Assembly (NCBI GenBank): GCA_026874595.1
Contig: CM049318.1
Coordinates: 53,357,250-53,421,249 of the forward strand
Direction: 5' to 3'
DNA from: Sipunculus nudus
Lineage: Eukaryota; Annelida; Sipuncula; Golfingiida; Sipunculidae
Length of the DNA stretch: 64,000 nt
Shown: one piece after another, positions 48,601-51,167 of the stretch
Numbering within the stretch: position 1 is the first letter of the stretch
Layout of the letters: every line of letters starts with the position of its first letter
Made by a program: the position numbers and the translations under genes
Notes under the pieces: generated by a model
Seen by the model: only the letters and a program-made list of their open reading frames with translations
The model's database searches: none
Told to the model about the DNA's origin: nothing

Positions 48601-50994
48601 TTTAATTGCCTTGCGATAACTTTCCTAAATATTTTCTGATTTCATTCAAATTTGGGTCAGTGATTGCTCTCATGCATACCTTGGTTGGGATTGGTTTTGG
48701 AGTGTCTGTCTGAAAATATATTATCACCAGCTCCAAAAAAAACCAAAGATTTCCCCTGTTCCCAATTCACAACAAAACTTATAACATGTAAAGACATCTT
48801 CAGGTTCAATGATAACTAAGACAAAGGGCACTATGACATTTATAGACATCTTCAGGAGAAAATAAAAAATAAAACATGAAATCACAGGAAGATAACAAGA
48901 GGTAGAAGCAGGGGACATAAATTCTACAAATTTGTTTGTTATGGCTAGTTGTACAATCCGTGTAAAATTAATTAAAATTAAATATTAATTAATCTTTCTG
49001 CATTCATCATCACTGGACCAATATGGTTCACAGAAGTCTTTTATGGCCTCAATTTTTGACAACTTATATTACAGCAATCAATAGGAATTTTTAATGTCAC
49101 CAGTGAAACAGAAACACAATTACATAGAAACAGCTGTGGGGCCTCAGAATTTGGAAGTCTGGCCCTTGAAATATGGTGTTACTTTTATTATATTCTTTTC
49201 ATGAATAAGGGTCATTATATACCTGAGGGAACCTGAAAGCCAAGATCTTATGTCTACTGAAAGATGCAGCTGTTAATTTGAATTTTATGATACAATAAAG
49301 TTTATGGTAAAACTCATTAATAATTCTGCAAAGTGAAATGTTCACAAGGAGTAGTCTGTAGATAATGAGTATGTATCTGTATTTCACTGTAAAATCCAAT
49401 TGTTGGTTCTTTCCCTTAACTAATACATCAGACATTGTGGAGAACTGCCTGTTCCTTGTATGGCACCACCTGGAGTTTTATCTGTTACACTGTGTACCAG
49501 CAGACCATGGGTCATCACTATTCCAGTTGAATCTGAAGAAACAACACCAGCTCAGAAGATTACAAGGTGAGACATTTAACCCTCCCATGAAATTTACCAG
49601 GCTGTGCTGACAGAAGCCTCACTTTTCTCCTCCCACTTTTAGCCCCACCTACACAAGAAGTTTAAGCGTTCCCACACACTTCTTATTTTTCAGAAATGTA
49701 GTTATAAGTATAGGTTTACTGAAATACTATACTTCCTTTGATATAATATTATTCTATGTTGGTACCTGTATGCCCCCTCTTTAGTGGTTCTTGTCTTCAC
49801 ATGGTATTAATAAGGTATTATTCCTTGTAGATACCCTGATATCATTTCTTCACATATTAGTAATGATTTATTATTCCTTGTGGCAACTATAGTATACTAT
49901 CTTCTCATGGTAGTAATGATTTATTATTCATTGTAGATACTATAACATTCTGTCTTCTCATGGTATTATCAATTATTATCCCTAATAAATACCATAGCAT
50001 TACTGTCTTCATATATTAATAATGATGTATTATTCCCTGTAGATACATGTACCATAGTATACTGTCTTTGCATGTTATTTTTGATGTAAAGTTCCCTGTA
50101 GATACAGTAGTGTCATGTATTTACATGGGATTAATAATGTATTACTCCCTGTAGATACCCTATTATCCTGTTTTCACTCAATTAAAGGATTTATCATTCC
50201 CTGTATTTACATAGAATTTATGATGTATATTCTTATAGATACCCCTGGCTCTCCTGTACATCCGTCTGTTGACATCAGCATGGGTGTAGAGAAGATCGGC
50301 GTCGCAGCGACTCGAGAAGAGTTGGAGCTTCTGAAACAAAACGCTCCATCATGTCTTAATGACTCCTTGTTTAGGAAACTTAACGACATCCAGCAGGTAA
50401 GTAAAAATATGCCCAGATAATTAAAGAAAAATACAAATTCTTAATTTAAGAGGTAACAACTGTTCTGTTGCCTAAAATTAGCCAAACAGTATCCAATGAA
50501 CTGATCAGATTCACATAATTAAAAATTACTTGTCCATTAATGATTAAAGCTTTGTCTTAGATTTGTCTTAAATCTAAAAAGATTTTTCAGCCTCGAAGCC
50601 TGCCTATACAGTGGAACCTGTCTTAAAGACTACCTGTCTATTATGACCACCCTTCAGTGAACCAAAATCATAGAAATTGGTTATATCTGACCTGTCTTAT
50701 AAGACCACCTGTCAATTAAGACCCCTTTTGGCCAGTCCTATGGAAGGTCTTATTACACAGGTTTTCACTGAATTTACCTTCTAGTAATTATCATAGTTTT
50801 GGTCAGCTCAGGTTTTATTGTAAGTCAAGGTCAGGCAATTTTCAAACTCCCCCTATTCTATGCTGACAAATTTGATGATTTTGTTATTTTACTTGTAGGC
50901 TTATACCAAGAACAGAACCCGGTACAGTTTTGTGGAAGCATTAATCCGACGTGTCCAGCGGCTACTGCATCTGCACACTATGCCTAGCTCATGA
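2137..50994 (+). CDS. NUP205: Complete NUP205 (nuclear pore inner-ring scaffold), 41 coding exons
   Basis: Nup205 is a large alpha-helical solenoid protein of the nuclear pore inner ring. In known systems it binds NUP93 and NUP35 and helps set the pore's size-exclusion barrier. Splicing 41 exons by GT-AG sites and matching phases gives 6057 nt: 2018 residues plus TGA at 50992-50994, against about 2012 in human. Family-matching blocks include WGPYK (exon 2), FPGLTRGL (exon 4), [11 protein letters not shown] (exon 7), LEYWCPSE (exon 11), EEYPLTRAF (exon 16), PPGFDPYL-like ([17 protein letters not shown], exon 16), NLQDPG (exon 22), [11 protein letters not shown]-like (exon 24), [11 protein letters not shown] (exon 30) and [11 protein letters not shown] (exon 39). 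No signal peptide or membrane segment is seen, as expected. The start was chosen for its Kozak context and short human-like N-terminus. No frameshift or internal stop was met. Introns are AT-rich and full of repeats; intron 38 is U12-type. The recognition is by memory of the human protein, not a search, but is very firm. Confidence 0.97.
2992..3058 (-). repeat. tRNA-derived SINE head (A and B boxes), minus strand
   Basis: On the minus strand a pol III A-box-like string (ggctcagtagcgtgtaagg, complement of 3032-3050) is followed by a B box ggttcgattcc (complement of 3001-3011), at tRNA-like spacing. No complete cloverleaf is apparent, so a SINE head is more likely than a functional tRNA. Its extent beyond the boxes is not defined here. 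Confidence 0.6.
3144..3162. other. GC-rich hairpin in intron 1
   Basis: gtgggggc, loop tct, gcccccac: a perfect 8-bp stem in otherwise AT-rich intron. It probably belongs to the same repeat insertion as the neighbouring SINE-like sequence. Confidence 0.7.
3506..4078. mobile_element. Fold-back (long inverted repeat) element in intron 1
   Basis: The left end (aataggtcaaattttgctcc) reappears inverted at the right end (gggagcaaatttgacctgtt). Further in, ccagaaaaacgcataccagc near 3591 pairs with gctggtatgtgttttactgg near 3976. The two arms together make a MITE-like fold-back of about 570 bp. A diverged relative lies at about 18950-19290 in intron 13. Confidence 0.7.
4465..4607 (+). CDS. NUP205: NUP205 exon 2
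   Basis: Residues 6-53, with VWGPYKELQ and [13 protein letters not shown] matching the human N-terminus. Acceptor TTTTTTCAG, donor GTAGGA, enters in phase 1 and leaves in phase 0. Confidence 0.95.
4608..5392. other. Intron 2, no feature seen
   Basis: AT-rich intron. No repeat family shared with the rest of the window and no credible ORF was noticed. Confidence 0.6.
5393..5564 (+). CDS. NUP205: NUP205 exon 3
   Basis: Residues 54-110, including [12 protein letters not shown] and [16 protein letters not shown], which align with human IQGQQGT and LSDLFDIGELAAVELL. Acceptor TTATTTTCAG, donor GTTAGT, leaves in phase 1. Confidence 0.95.
5565..6474. other. Intron 3, no strong feature
   Basis: AT-rich. 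A small cluster of ggcctg/caggcc motifs at about 6353-6412 can pair locally. Nothing else was identified. Confidence 0.5.
6475..6693 (+). CDS. NUP205: NUP205 exon 4
   Basis: Residues 111-183. [19 protein letters not shown] matches human [19 protein letters not shown]. Donor GTAGGT, phase 1. Confidence 0.95.
6877..7332 (+). repeat. AGGTCA direct-repeat family, copy 1 (intron 4)
   Basis: An interspersed element that opens with gccgcaataatttaccaggg and closes with gcagtgctcttgt, and holds about 125-bp internal repeats each ending in atgaggtcagaggtcacc. One perfect AGGTCA-G-AGGTCA lies at 7132-7144, plus a one-mismatch copy near 7275. The same family occurs in introns 5, 18, 31 and 32. Confidence 0.8.
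7769..7854 (+). CDS. NUP205: NUP205 exon 5
   Basis: Residues 184-212, ending GNPKHRKQ (human GSEKHRKE). Acceptor TTTTACAG, donor GTAACA, leaves in phase 0. Confidence 0.93.
8091..8591 (+). repeat. AGGTCA direct-repeat family, copy 2 (intron 5)
   Basis: A fuller copy, opening acaggacgtattatggtata and closing gcagtgctcttgtt. It has three perfect AGGTCA-G-AGGTCA repeats at 8267, 8393 and 8532, spaced about 126 and 139 bp, showing a tandemly built core. Confidence 0.85.
9101..9326 (+). CDS. NUP205: NUP205 exon 6
   Basis: Residues 213-287: [16 protein letters not shown] aligns with human CRQSLAESLFAWACQS, and [11 protein letters not shown] with LLMALLYCFDI. Donor GTATGC, phase 1. The last 64 bases and the donor are copied again at 9447-9510 in the following intron. 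Confidence 0.95.
9344..9719 (+). repeat. Tandem block: partial exon 6 copy plus (TA)n and (GA)n runs
   Basis: Long TA runs (about 9349-9404, 9535-9580, 9611-9654) and a GA run (about 9655-9682) alternate with three copies of ttttccagtatttccctgct (from 9405, 9581 and 9683) and with a second copy of the exon 6 tail at 9447-9510. The unit bearing the exon piece has a period of 184. Confidence 0.9.
9447..9510 (+). pseudogene. Partial duplicate of NUP205 exon 6 (3' end and donor)
   Basis: Matches 9263-9326 at an offset of 184, including the complete GTATGC donor context and the flank up to the TA run. It lacks any exon start or acceptor of its own, so it should not be spliced in alone, but it supplies a second donor that could lengthen exon 6. 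An assembly artefact in the TA-rich zone is possible. Confidence 0.85.
10860..11180. repeat. Possible fold-back remnant in intron 6
   Basis: Several cctacaa and ttgtagga motifs in both orientations, for example tttgtaggactgtcatag near 10999 and gctgtcataggaagtcctac near 11041. They suggest an old palindromic element. Boundaries and family are not determined. Confidence 0.35.
11812..11976 (+). CDS. NUP205: NUP205 exon 7
   Basis: Residues 288-342, with [21 protein letters not shown] against human LPGLQATVRLAWALALRGISQ. Acceptor TTTCTTTAG, donor GTAGCT, phase 1. Confidence 0.95.
12400..12512 (+). CDS. NUP205: NUP205 exon 8
   Basis: Residues 343-380, with [16 protein letters not shown] against human AIADNVFLFLMESVVV. 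Acceptor TTTTTACAG, donor GTAAAT, leaves in phase 0. Confidence 0.94.
12920..12982 (+). CDS. NUP205: NUP205 exon 9
   Basis: A 63-nt exon, residues 381-401: [21 protein letters not shown] corresponds to human EFYIRRVHNLITDFLALMPMK. Phase 0 on both sides, so skipping it would keep the frame. Confidence 0.94.
13362..13478 (+). CDS. NUP205: NUP205 exon 10
   Basis: Residues 402-440: [14 protein letters not shown] matches human VKQLRNRADEDARM. Acceptor CTCCACAG; the donor GTATAT was chosen over later GTs because the human protein continues directly into IGELY of exon 11. Phase 0 on both sides. Confidence 0.94.
13811..15231 (+). mobile_element. Helentron-like non-autonomous element, copy 1 (intron 10)
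   Basis: Starts ttgtatccgccaaaac with a short stem (gtatccgccaaaac against gttttgtggatac) and ends with ggcggatac, then a perfect 7-bp hairpin gtagtcg/cgactac (15202-15220), ccgtatt and CTAG. Subterminal gtatccgcc/ggcggatac are inverted. The core is a tandem of about 240-bp units with the palindrome ggtggcgccacc. Subterminal inverted repeats, a 3' hairpin and a tandem core are the known layout of Helentron-associated (HINE) elements. No transposase-type ORF is present. Confidence 0.65.
15433..15570 (+). CDS. NUP205: NUP205 exon 11
   Basis: Residues 441-486, with [20 protein letters not shown] and the ending RPPQRQ, as in human. Phase 0 on both sides. With exon 12 it lies between two inverted copies of a 1.4-kb Helentron-like repeat. 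Confidence 0.95.
16157..16307 (+). CDS. NUP205: NUP205 exon 12
   Basis: Residues 487-536: [20 protein letters not shown] aligns with human LSKFVRQMGDLLPPTIYIPY. Donor GTAAGT, phase 1. Confidence 0.95.
16444..17912 (-). mobile_element. Helentron-like element, copy 2, inverted (intron 12)
   Basis: The same family as copy 1 on the opposite strand: the 3' hairpin end lies at 16450-16475 (gggtagtggacaagcgacta, one base of the stem changed) and the gtatccgcc end at 17901-17912. Full length, about 1.47 kb, with several gtggcgccac-type cores. With copy 1 it brackets exons 11 and 12. Confidence 0.7.
18056..18249 (+). CDS. NUP205: NUP205 exon 13
   Basis: Residues 537-601, with [10 protein letters not shown] and [12 protein letters not shown] (human RGITQKEQDGLI). 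Acceptor CATATTTCAG, donor GTAAGT, leaves in phase 0. Confidence 0.95.
18250..20287. other. Intron 13 with composite inverted-repeat DNA
   Basis: About 18540-19430 is CpG-richer than its surroundings and repetitive. It shares cacctcgctggct, catggctac and gggagcaatttaaattcgac with the fold-back element of intron 1, and has ttctgattggatga/ccaatcagatgag in inverted order. From 19640 to 20280 I see nothing. Confidence 0.45.
20288..20470 (+). CDS. NUP205: NUP205 exon 14
   Basis: Residues 602-662: [19 protein letters not shown] matches human LKAELLKTLAAFGKSPEIA. Acceptor CTTTGTAG, donor GTGATG, phase 0 on both sides. Confidence 0.95.
20952..21002 (+). CDS. NUP205: NUP205 exon 15 (51-nt exon)
   Basis: A 51-nt exon for residues 663-679, a Ser/Thr/Pro-rich linker ([17 protein letters not shown]) at the place of human ILQTVRIPSQRQAIGI. 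Acceptor TCTTTGCAG, donor GTATGT, phase 0 on both sides, so it could be skipped in frame. Confidence 0.9.
21055..23691 (+). mobile_element. Dispersed repeat with 5' hairpin and GTCC run, copy 1 (intron 15)
   Basis: Opens attagctcagctgactataa, where agctcag pairs with ctgagct (21058-21086) over a tgac/gtca inner stem. A (gtcc)n run follows (about 21103-21160), then a core in which ctcctaccaagccgaaaac is repeated about 670 bp on as cccctaccatgccaagaat. A cap cagctgagcgtcgtgaccca then cttgtttt lies at 23660-23691. The first 1.4 kb is repeated at 59998-61440. That the cap belongs to the same unit is inferred from both copies having one. Confidence 0.6.
24570..24779 (+). CDS. NUP205: NUP205 exon 16
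   Basis: Residues 680-749: [19 protein letters not shown] and [18 protein letters not shown], both near-identical to human blocks. Donor GTGAGT, phase 0. It follows a 3.6-kb intron filled by a dispersed repeat. Confidence 0.96.
24780..25143. other. Intron 16, nothing seen
   Basis: A short AT-rich intron without recognisable repeat or signal beyond its splice sites. Confidence 0.6.
25144..25326 (+). CDS. NUP205: NUP205 exon 17
   Basis: Residues 750-810, opening [11 protein letters not shown] (human WEVAEVVLEVF) and holding [19 protein letters not shown] (human YKPPGFSLMYHLLNESPML). Donor GTATGG, phase 0. Confidence 0.95.
25721..25778 (+). CDS. NUP205: NUP205 exon 18
   Basis: A 58-nt exon, residues 811-829, ending in the FPG step shared with human (spliced FPGKEHLE against FPGKKHLE). 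Acceptor GTGGTTTTAG, donor GTGAGT, leaves in phase 1. Confidence 0.92.
26226..26710 (+). repeat. AGGTCA direct-repeat family, copy 3 (intron 18)
   Basis: Opens near catggtacacccatggtctg and closes with catgctcttgttt. Perfect AGGTCA-G-AGGTCA at 26378 and 26655, with a diverged one near 26516. It ends about 60 bp before exon 19. Confidence 0.82.
26774..26963 (+). CDS. NUP205: NUP205 exon 19
   Basis: Residues 830-892: [20 protein letters not shown] matches human CPLEQLLQGINPRTKKADNV. The donor GTGAGT is read after AA, which gives phase 2 and a clean join to exon 20. Confidence 0.95.
26964..28292. other. Introns 19 and 20, no feature seen
   Basis: Apart from exon 20 (27622-27742), this is AT-rich single-copy-looking DNA. 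I recognise no repeat family or ORF in it. Confidence 0.5.
27622..27742 (+). CDS. NUP205: NUP205 exon 20
   Basis: Residues 893-933: [18 protein letters not shown] aligns with human GNTNPELAFESAKILCCI. Acceptor TGTGTTTCAG, donor GTAAAG, leaves in phase 0. Confidence 0.95.
28293..28380 (+). CDS. NUP205: NUP205 exon 21
   Basis: Residues 934-962: [15 protein letters not shown] against human MAGFVECLDCEDAEE. Acceptor TTTTTTCAG, donor GTAACG, phase 1. Confidence 0.92.
29297..29455 (+). CDS. NUP205: NUP205 exon 22
   Basis: Residues 963-1015, with [20 protein letters not shown], nearly identical to human LLGFELKKPVSTTNLQDPG. Acceptor CTGGACAG, donor GTAGAA, phase 1. Confidence 0.96.
29623..29945. 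repeat. 159-bp tandem duplication in intron 22
   Basis: Two units start gtaggatatcttgtgaac at 29623 and 29782 (period 159, about 85-90% alike by eye). The period is a multiple of three, so the minus strand keeps a 179-codon reading frame (29429-29968) with a repeated LNFGGKYA motif. A C-run lies at about 29558-29571 and a G-run at 30056-30066. Confidence 0.8.
30823..31068 (+). CDS. NUP205: NUP205 exon 23
   Basis: Residues 1016-1097: [17 protein letters not shown] and [19 protein letters not shown] match human GVLGCPRTCLHAILNIL and RYLRTSQDFLFSQLQYLPF. Donor GTATGA, phase 1. Confidence 0.96.
31069..31942. other. Intron 23, nothing seen
   Basis: AT-rich intron with no recognised repeat. Confidence 0.5.
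31943..32101 (+). CDS. NUP205: NUP205 exon 24
   Basis: Residues 1098-1150, holding [20 protein letters not shown] and LLLDD, one of the best conserved blocks of the family (human [20 protein letters not shown]). Donor GTGAGT, phase 1. Confidence 0.96.
32783..32957 (+). repeat. 42-bp minisatellite abutting the exon 25 acceptor
   Basis: Units beginning gttaatgttatctg start at 32783, 32825, 32867 and 32909, exactly 42 bp apart. A fifth begins at 32951 but reads gttgcag, which is the splice acceptor of exon 25. Confidence 0.92.
32958..33056 (+). CDS. NUP205: NUP205 exon 25
   Basis: Residues 1151-1183, a poorly conserved polar linker ([17 protein letters not shown] and following). It is supported by phase (1 to 1) and by position rather than by identity. 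Its acceptor is the last unit of a 42-bp minisatellite. It is 99 nt, so skipping would keep the frame. Confidence 0.85.
33706..33953 (+). CDS. NUP205: NUP205 exon 26
   Basis: Residues 1184-1266: [14 protein letters not shown] and [20 protein letters not shown] match human VRRKILNILDSIDF and CNVKLLHRVLVAEVNALQGM. Acceptor TTGTTACAG, donor GTAGTA, leaves in phase 0. Confidence 0.96.
34122..34429. mobile_element. MITE with about 37-bp inverted termini (intron 26)
   Basis: ggccaaaaaaaataaaaggt then atggttctcaggcac at the left is mirrored by gtgcctgagaaccat then acctttttattttttggcc at the right. The element is about 308 bp and the flanking bases suggest a short TTA or TA target site. Its right half recurs at 55860-56078. 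Confidence 0.85.
34799..34990 (+). CDS. NUP205: NUP205 exon 27
   Basis: Residues 1267-1330, with [20 protein letters not shown] (human ALESWRQLVEIILTACPQDL). Acceptor TTTTTACAG, donor GTGAGC, phase 0 on both sides. Confidence 0.95.
35453..35896 (+). repeat. Dispersed 0.44-kb repeat ending at the exon 28 acceptor
   Basis: Shares ttcattcaaatttgggtcag, gggattggttttgg, gtgtctgtctgaaaat and the tail aatttgcttgtta with 48517-48941 in intron 38, and its tail with 47672-47695. Here the tail ends seven bases before the exon 28 splice junction. Confidence 0.85.
35904..36180 (+). CDS. NUP205: NUP205 exon 28
   Basis: Residues 1331-1422, opening with [19 protein letters not shown] (human AAQELMPVVAGAVFTLTAHL region). 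The acceptor CTTGCAG lies seven bases after the tail of a dispersed repeat. Donor GTGAGT, phase 1. Confidence 0.93.
36181..36965. other. Intron 28, nothing seen
   Basis: AT-rich intron with no recognised repeat. Confidence 0.5.
36966..37043 (+). CDS. NUP205: NUP205 exon 29
   Basis: Residues 1423-1448: [20 protein letters not shown] is nearly the human [20 protein letters not shown]. Acceptor TTTTACAG, donor GTAAGT, phase 1; 78 nt, so a frame-preserving skip is possible. Confidence 0.96.
37284..37417 (+). CDS. NUP205: NUP205 exon 30
   Basis: Residues 1449-1493, ending [16 protein letters not shown] (human [16 protein letters not shown]). Acceptor TAATTGTAG, donor GTAAGT, leaves in phase 0. 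Confidence 0.96.
37418..38471. other. Intron 30, only a chance ORF
   Basis: Contains a 161-codon open frame at 37654-38139 whose product resembles nothing I know and which has no splice or start context of note. No shared repeat was recognised. Confidence 0.45.
38472..38663 (+). CDS. NUP205: NUP205 exon 31
   Basis: Residues 1494-1557: [16 protein letters not shown] and [11 protein letters not shown] match human VDKQQQWLLYLSNSGY and LKALYTYESKM. Donor GTAAGG, phase 0. A hAT MITE is inserted 37 bases past the donor. Confidence 0.96.
38693..39306. mobile_element. hAT-type MITE with perfect 8-bp target duplication (intron 31)
   Basis: GTGATAAC at 38693-38700 and again at 39299-39306 flanks an element (38701-39298, 598 bp) with termini cagacatgg and ccatgtctg. 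The interior is rich in gattac/gtaatc in both orientations. An 8-bp duplication with CAG-type termini is characteristic of hAT transposons. No transposase is encoded, so it is non-autonomous. Confidence 0.9.
39623..40160 (+). repeat. AGGTCA direct-repeat family, copy 4 (intron 31)
   Basis: Opens gggatgtattatggtattcc and closes gcagtgctcttgtt. Perfect AGGTCA-G-AGGTCA at 39814 and 40101; a diverged unit near 39962. Confidence 0.85.
40495..40610 (+). CDS. NUP205: NUP205 exon 32
   Basis: Residues 1558-1595, ending with [14 protein letters not shown] (human LAQCQVYDMRPETD). The donor GTGGGA is weak but is the only one that joins exon 33 in phase 2. Confidence 0.93.
40926..41720 (+). repeat. AGGTCA direct-repeat family, copy 5, double-length (intron 32)
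   Basis: Opens atggtatatccaccgtctgt. It holds two passes of the unit (tgtcgccatgatattttacc near 40971, tgttgctgcaatcacttgcc near 41288). Perfect AGGTCA-G-AGGTCA at 41229 and 41383; diverged ones near 41081, 41529 and 41669. Confidence 0.82.
41985..42120 (+). CDS. NUP205: NUP205 exon 33
   Basis: Residues 1596-1641: [20 protein letters not shown] aligns with human FIPTPVDRYRQILLPALQLC. Acceptor TTTTTAG after a long T tract, donor GTAGGT, leaves in phase 0. Confidence 0.95.
42500..43229 (-). mobile_element. Candidate solo LTR or similar insertion (intron 33)
   Basis: A CpG- and C-richer block unlike the surrounding intron. On the minus strand tatatatatagaagctggct (about 42928-42949) looks like a TATA box within a long terminal repeat. 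A 9-base direct repeat ctggtaata flanks it (42500-42508, 43221-43229). No internal retroelement genes are seen and the ends do not form clear TG/CA termini, so the identity is tentative. Confidence 0.3.
43301..43433 (+). CDS. NUP205: NUP205 exon 34
   Basis: Residues 1642-1685: [17 protein letters not shown] (human VLQFLISHSDTIQAILR) and [15 protein letters not shown]. Acceptor ATTTGTGCAG, donor GTAACC, phase 1. Confidence 0.95.
43434..44064. other. Intron 34, minor repeat fragment
   Basis: A tract around 43725-43830 with atatcgatat-type motifs could be the end of an old DNA transposon. Otherwise nothing is seen. Confidence 0.35.
44065..44310 (+). CDS. NUP205: NUP205 exon 35
   Basis: Residues 1686-1767, with [18 protein letters not shown] (human GHIGRFQRQCLGLLSRFG). 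Acceptor GTATTCCAG, donor GTAAGG, phase 1. A MITE starts 16 bases after the donor. Confidence 0.94.
44327..44737. mobile_element. MITE with 13-bp perfect termini (intron 35)
   Basis: tatactgtggttg (44327-44339) and caaccacagtata (44725-44737) are perfect inverted ends. Inside, ttgcgagggtaaa and taaaaccctcgcg pair as well. The element of about 411 bp starts 16 bases after the exon 35 donor. Confidence 0.8.
45447..45527 (+). CDS. NUP205: NUP205 exon 36
   Basis: Residues 1768-1794: [14 protein letters not shown] against human VCLFTPSLSETVN. 81 nt, phase 1 to 1, so a frame-preserving skip is possible. Conservation is low here; phase and position carry the call. Confidence 0.88.
45528..46746. other. 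Intron 36 with a decoy acceptor
   Basis: AT-rich intron. atgatttcagattctcag at 46186-46203 repeats exactly the acceptor and exon start of exon 37 (46737-46754). No shared repeat family was recognised. Confidence 0.6.
46747..46913 (+). CDS. NUP205: NUP205 exon 37
   Basis: Residues 1795-1850: [20 protein letters not shown] aligns with human RLPGLGIIIYLLKQSANDFF, and LSTEELKE with LPPDEIKE. Acceptor TGATTTCAG, donor GTAACC. An 18-base copy of the acceptor and exon start lies 551 bases upstream. Confidence 0.92.
47165..47320 (-). repeat. Dispersed repeat fragment shared with 52155-52280
   Basis: aatatgggcc, gggagcaaccc and ggtggaggcatgcattcttt, then ggaatgcagatttctag, appear inverted at 52160-52265 (gaaatctgcattctaaggaa, ccattatgtggaggg, ggcccatattcc). 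A G-run and the tail gaatttgcttgttaa follow at 47659-47695. Confidence 0.65.
48311..48428 (+). CDS. NUP205: NUP205 exon 38
   Basis: Residues 1851-1889: [20 protein letters not shown], corresponding to human CQSVMPAGVDKISTAQKYVL. It ends in phase 1 at a U12-type donor, GTATCCTTTA. Confidence 0.93.
48429..49431 (+). other. NUP205 intron 38: U12-type (minor) GT-AG intron
   Basis: The donor reads GTATCCTTTA (48429-48438), identical to the U12 5' consensus, and tcccttaact (49412-49421) fits the U12 branch-point consensus with the branch adenosine about 12 bases from the AG at 49430-49431. No other intron of the gene has such a donor. Phase 1, as is common for U12 introns. A dispersed 0.43-kb repeat lies inside. 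Confidence 0.88.
48517..48941 (+). repeat. Dispersed 0.43-kb repeat, second copy (intron 38)
   Basis: Opens tccctcgcttccacagaacg and closes aatttgtttgtta. It is collinear with 35453-35896, including gggattggttttgg and acatcttcagg-type units. Confidence 0.85.
49432..49566 (+). CDS. NUP205: NUP205 exon 39
   Basis: Residues 1890-1934: [20 protein letters not shown] matches human IIETCLFILWRHLEYYLLHC. The acceptor follows a U12 branch-point motif; donor GTGAGA, phase 1. Confidence 0.96.
49800..50238 (+). repeat. 53-bp minisatellite of acceptor-like units before exon 40
   Basis: About eight units with ttattccctgtagatac, the aligned junction falling at 49830, 49883, 49936, 49988, 50042, 50101, 50154 and 50207 (spacing 52-59, mostly 53). 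Five keep an AG followed by ATAC, the same bases that open exon 40 after the true AG at 50238. Confidence 0.9.
50239..50396 (+). CDS. NUP205: NUP205 exon 40
   Basis: Residues 1935-1987: [20 protein letters not shown] and [10 protein letters not shown], with weak similarity to the human C-terminal region but matching length. The acceptor ATTCTTATAG is pyrimidine-poor and preceded by an array of similar acceptors. An in-frame 84-nt upstream extension from 50155 is possible. Confidence 0.88.
50606..50770 (+). repeat. Left inverted repeat copy, intron 40
   Basis: Begins atacagtggaacct, followed by repeated acctgtcttataagaccacc-like phrases. It matches, inverted, the end of the copy in the 3' UTR (51154-51167). 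Confidence 0.75.
50899..50994 (+). CDS. NUP205: NUP205 exon 41 (terminal coding exon)
   Basis: Residues 1988-2018 and [21 protein letters not shown] matches human RYSFIQALVRRIRGLLRI, the true C-terminus of the family. Acceptor TTACTTGTAG. The exon sits between inverted copies of a dispersed repeat. Confidence 0.95.
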   Translation, partial: AYTKNRTRYSFVEALIRRVQRLLHLHTMPSS

Positions 50995-51002
50995 ATAACA
51001 CA

Positions 51003-51167
51003 AAGAACTCTCTCATTATGGACTCCTCTGTATTATGGACACCTCTTATACAGACACTTGCGGTGTTATGATGAAATGTAGACTCAGGGTTTAACATTAA
51101 CCTGTCTAATATTGACATCCCTCTGTGAACAGATCCCAGTGTCTGTAATATGGAGGTTCCACTGTAT
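51003..51167 (-). repeat. Right inverted repeat copy forming the start of the 3' UTR
   Basis: Starts nine bases after the stop codon and ends aggttccactgtat. On the minus strand it reads like the intron 40 copy (tacagtggaacct, then tccatattacagacactgg). The 3' UTR of NUP205 is therefore largely repeat-derived. Confidence 0.7.
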
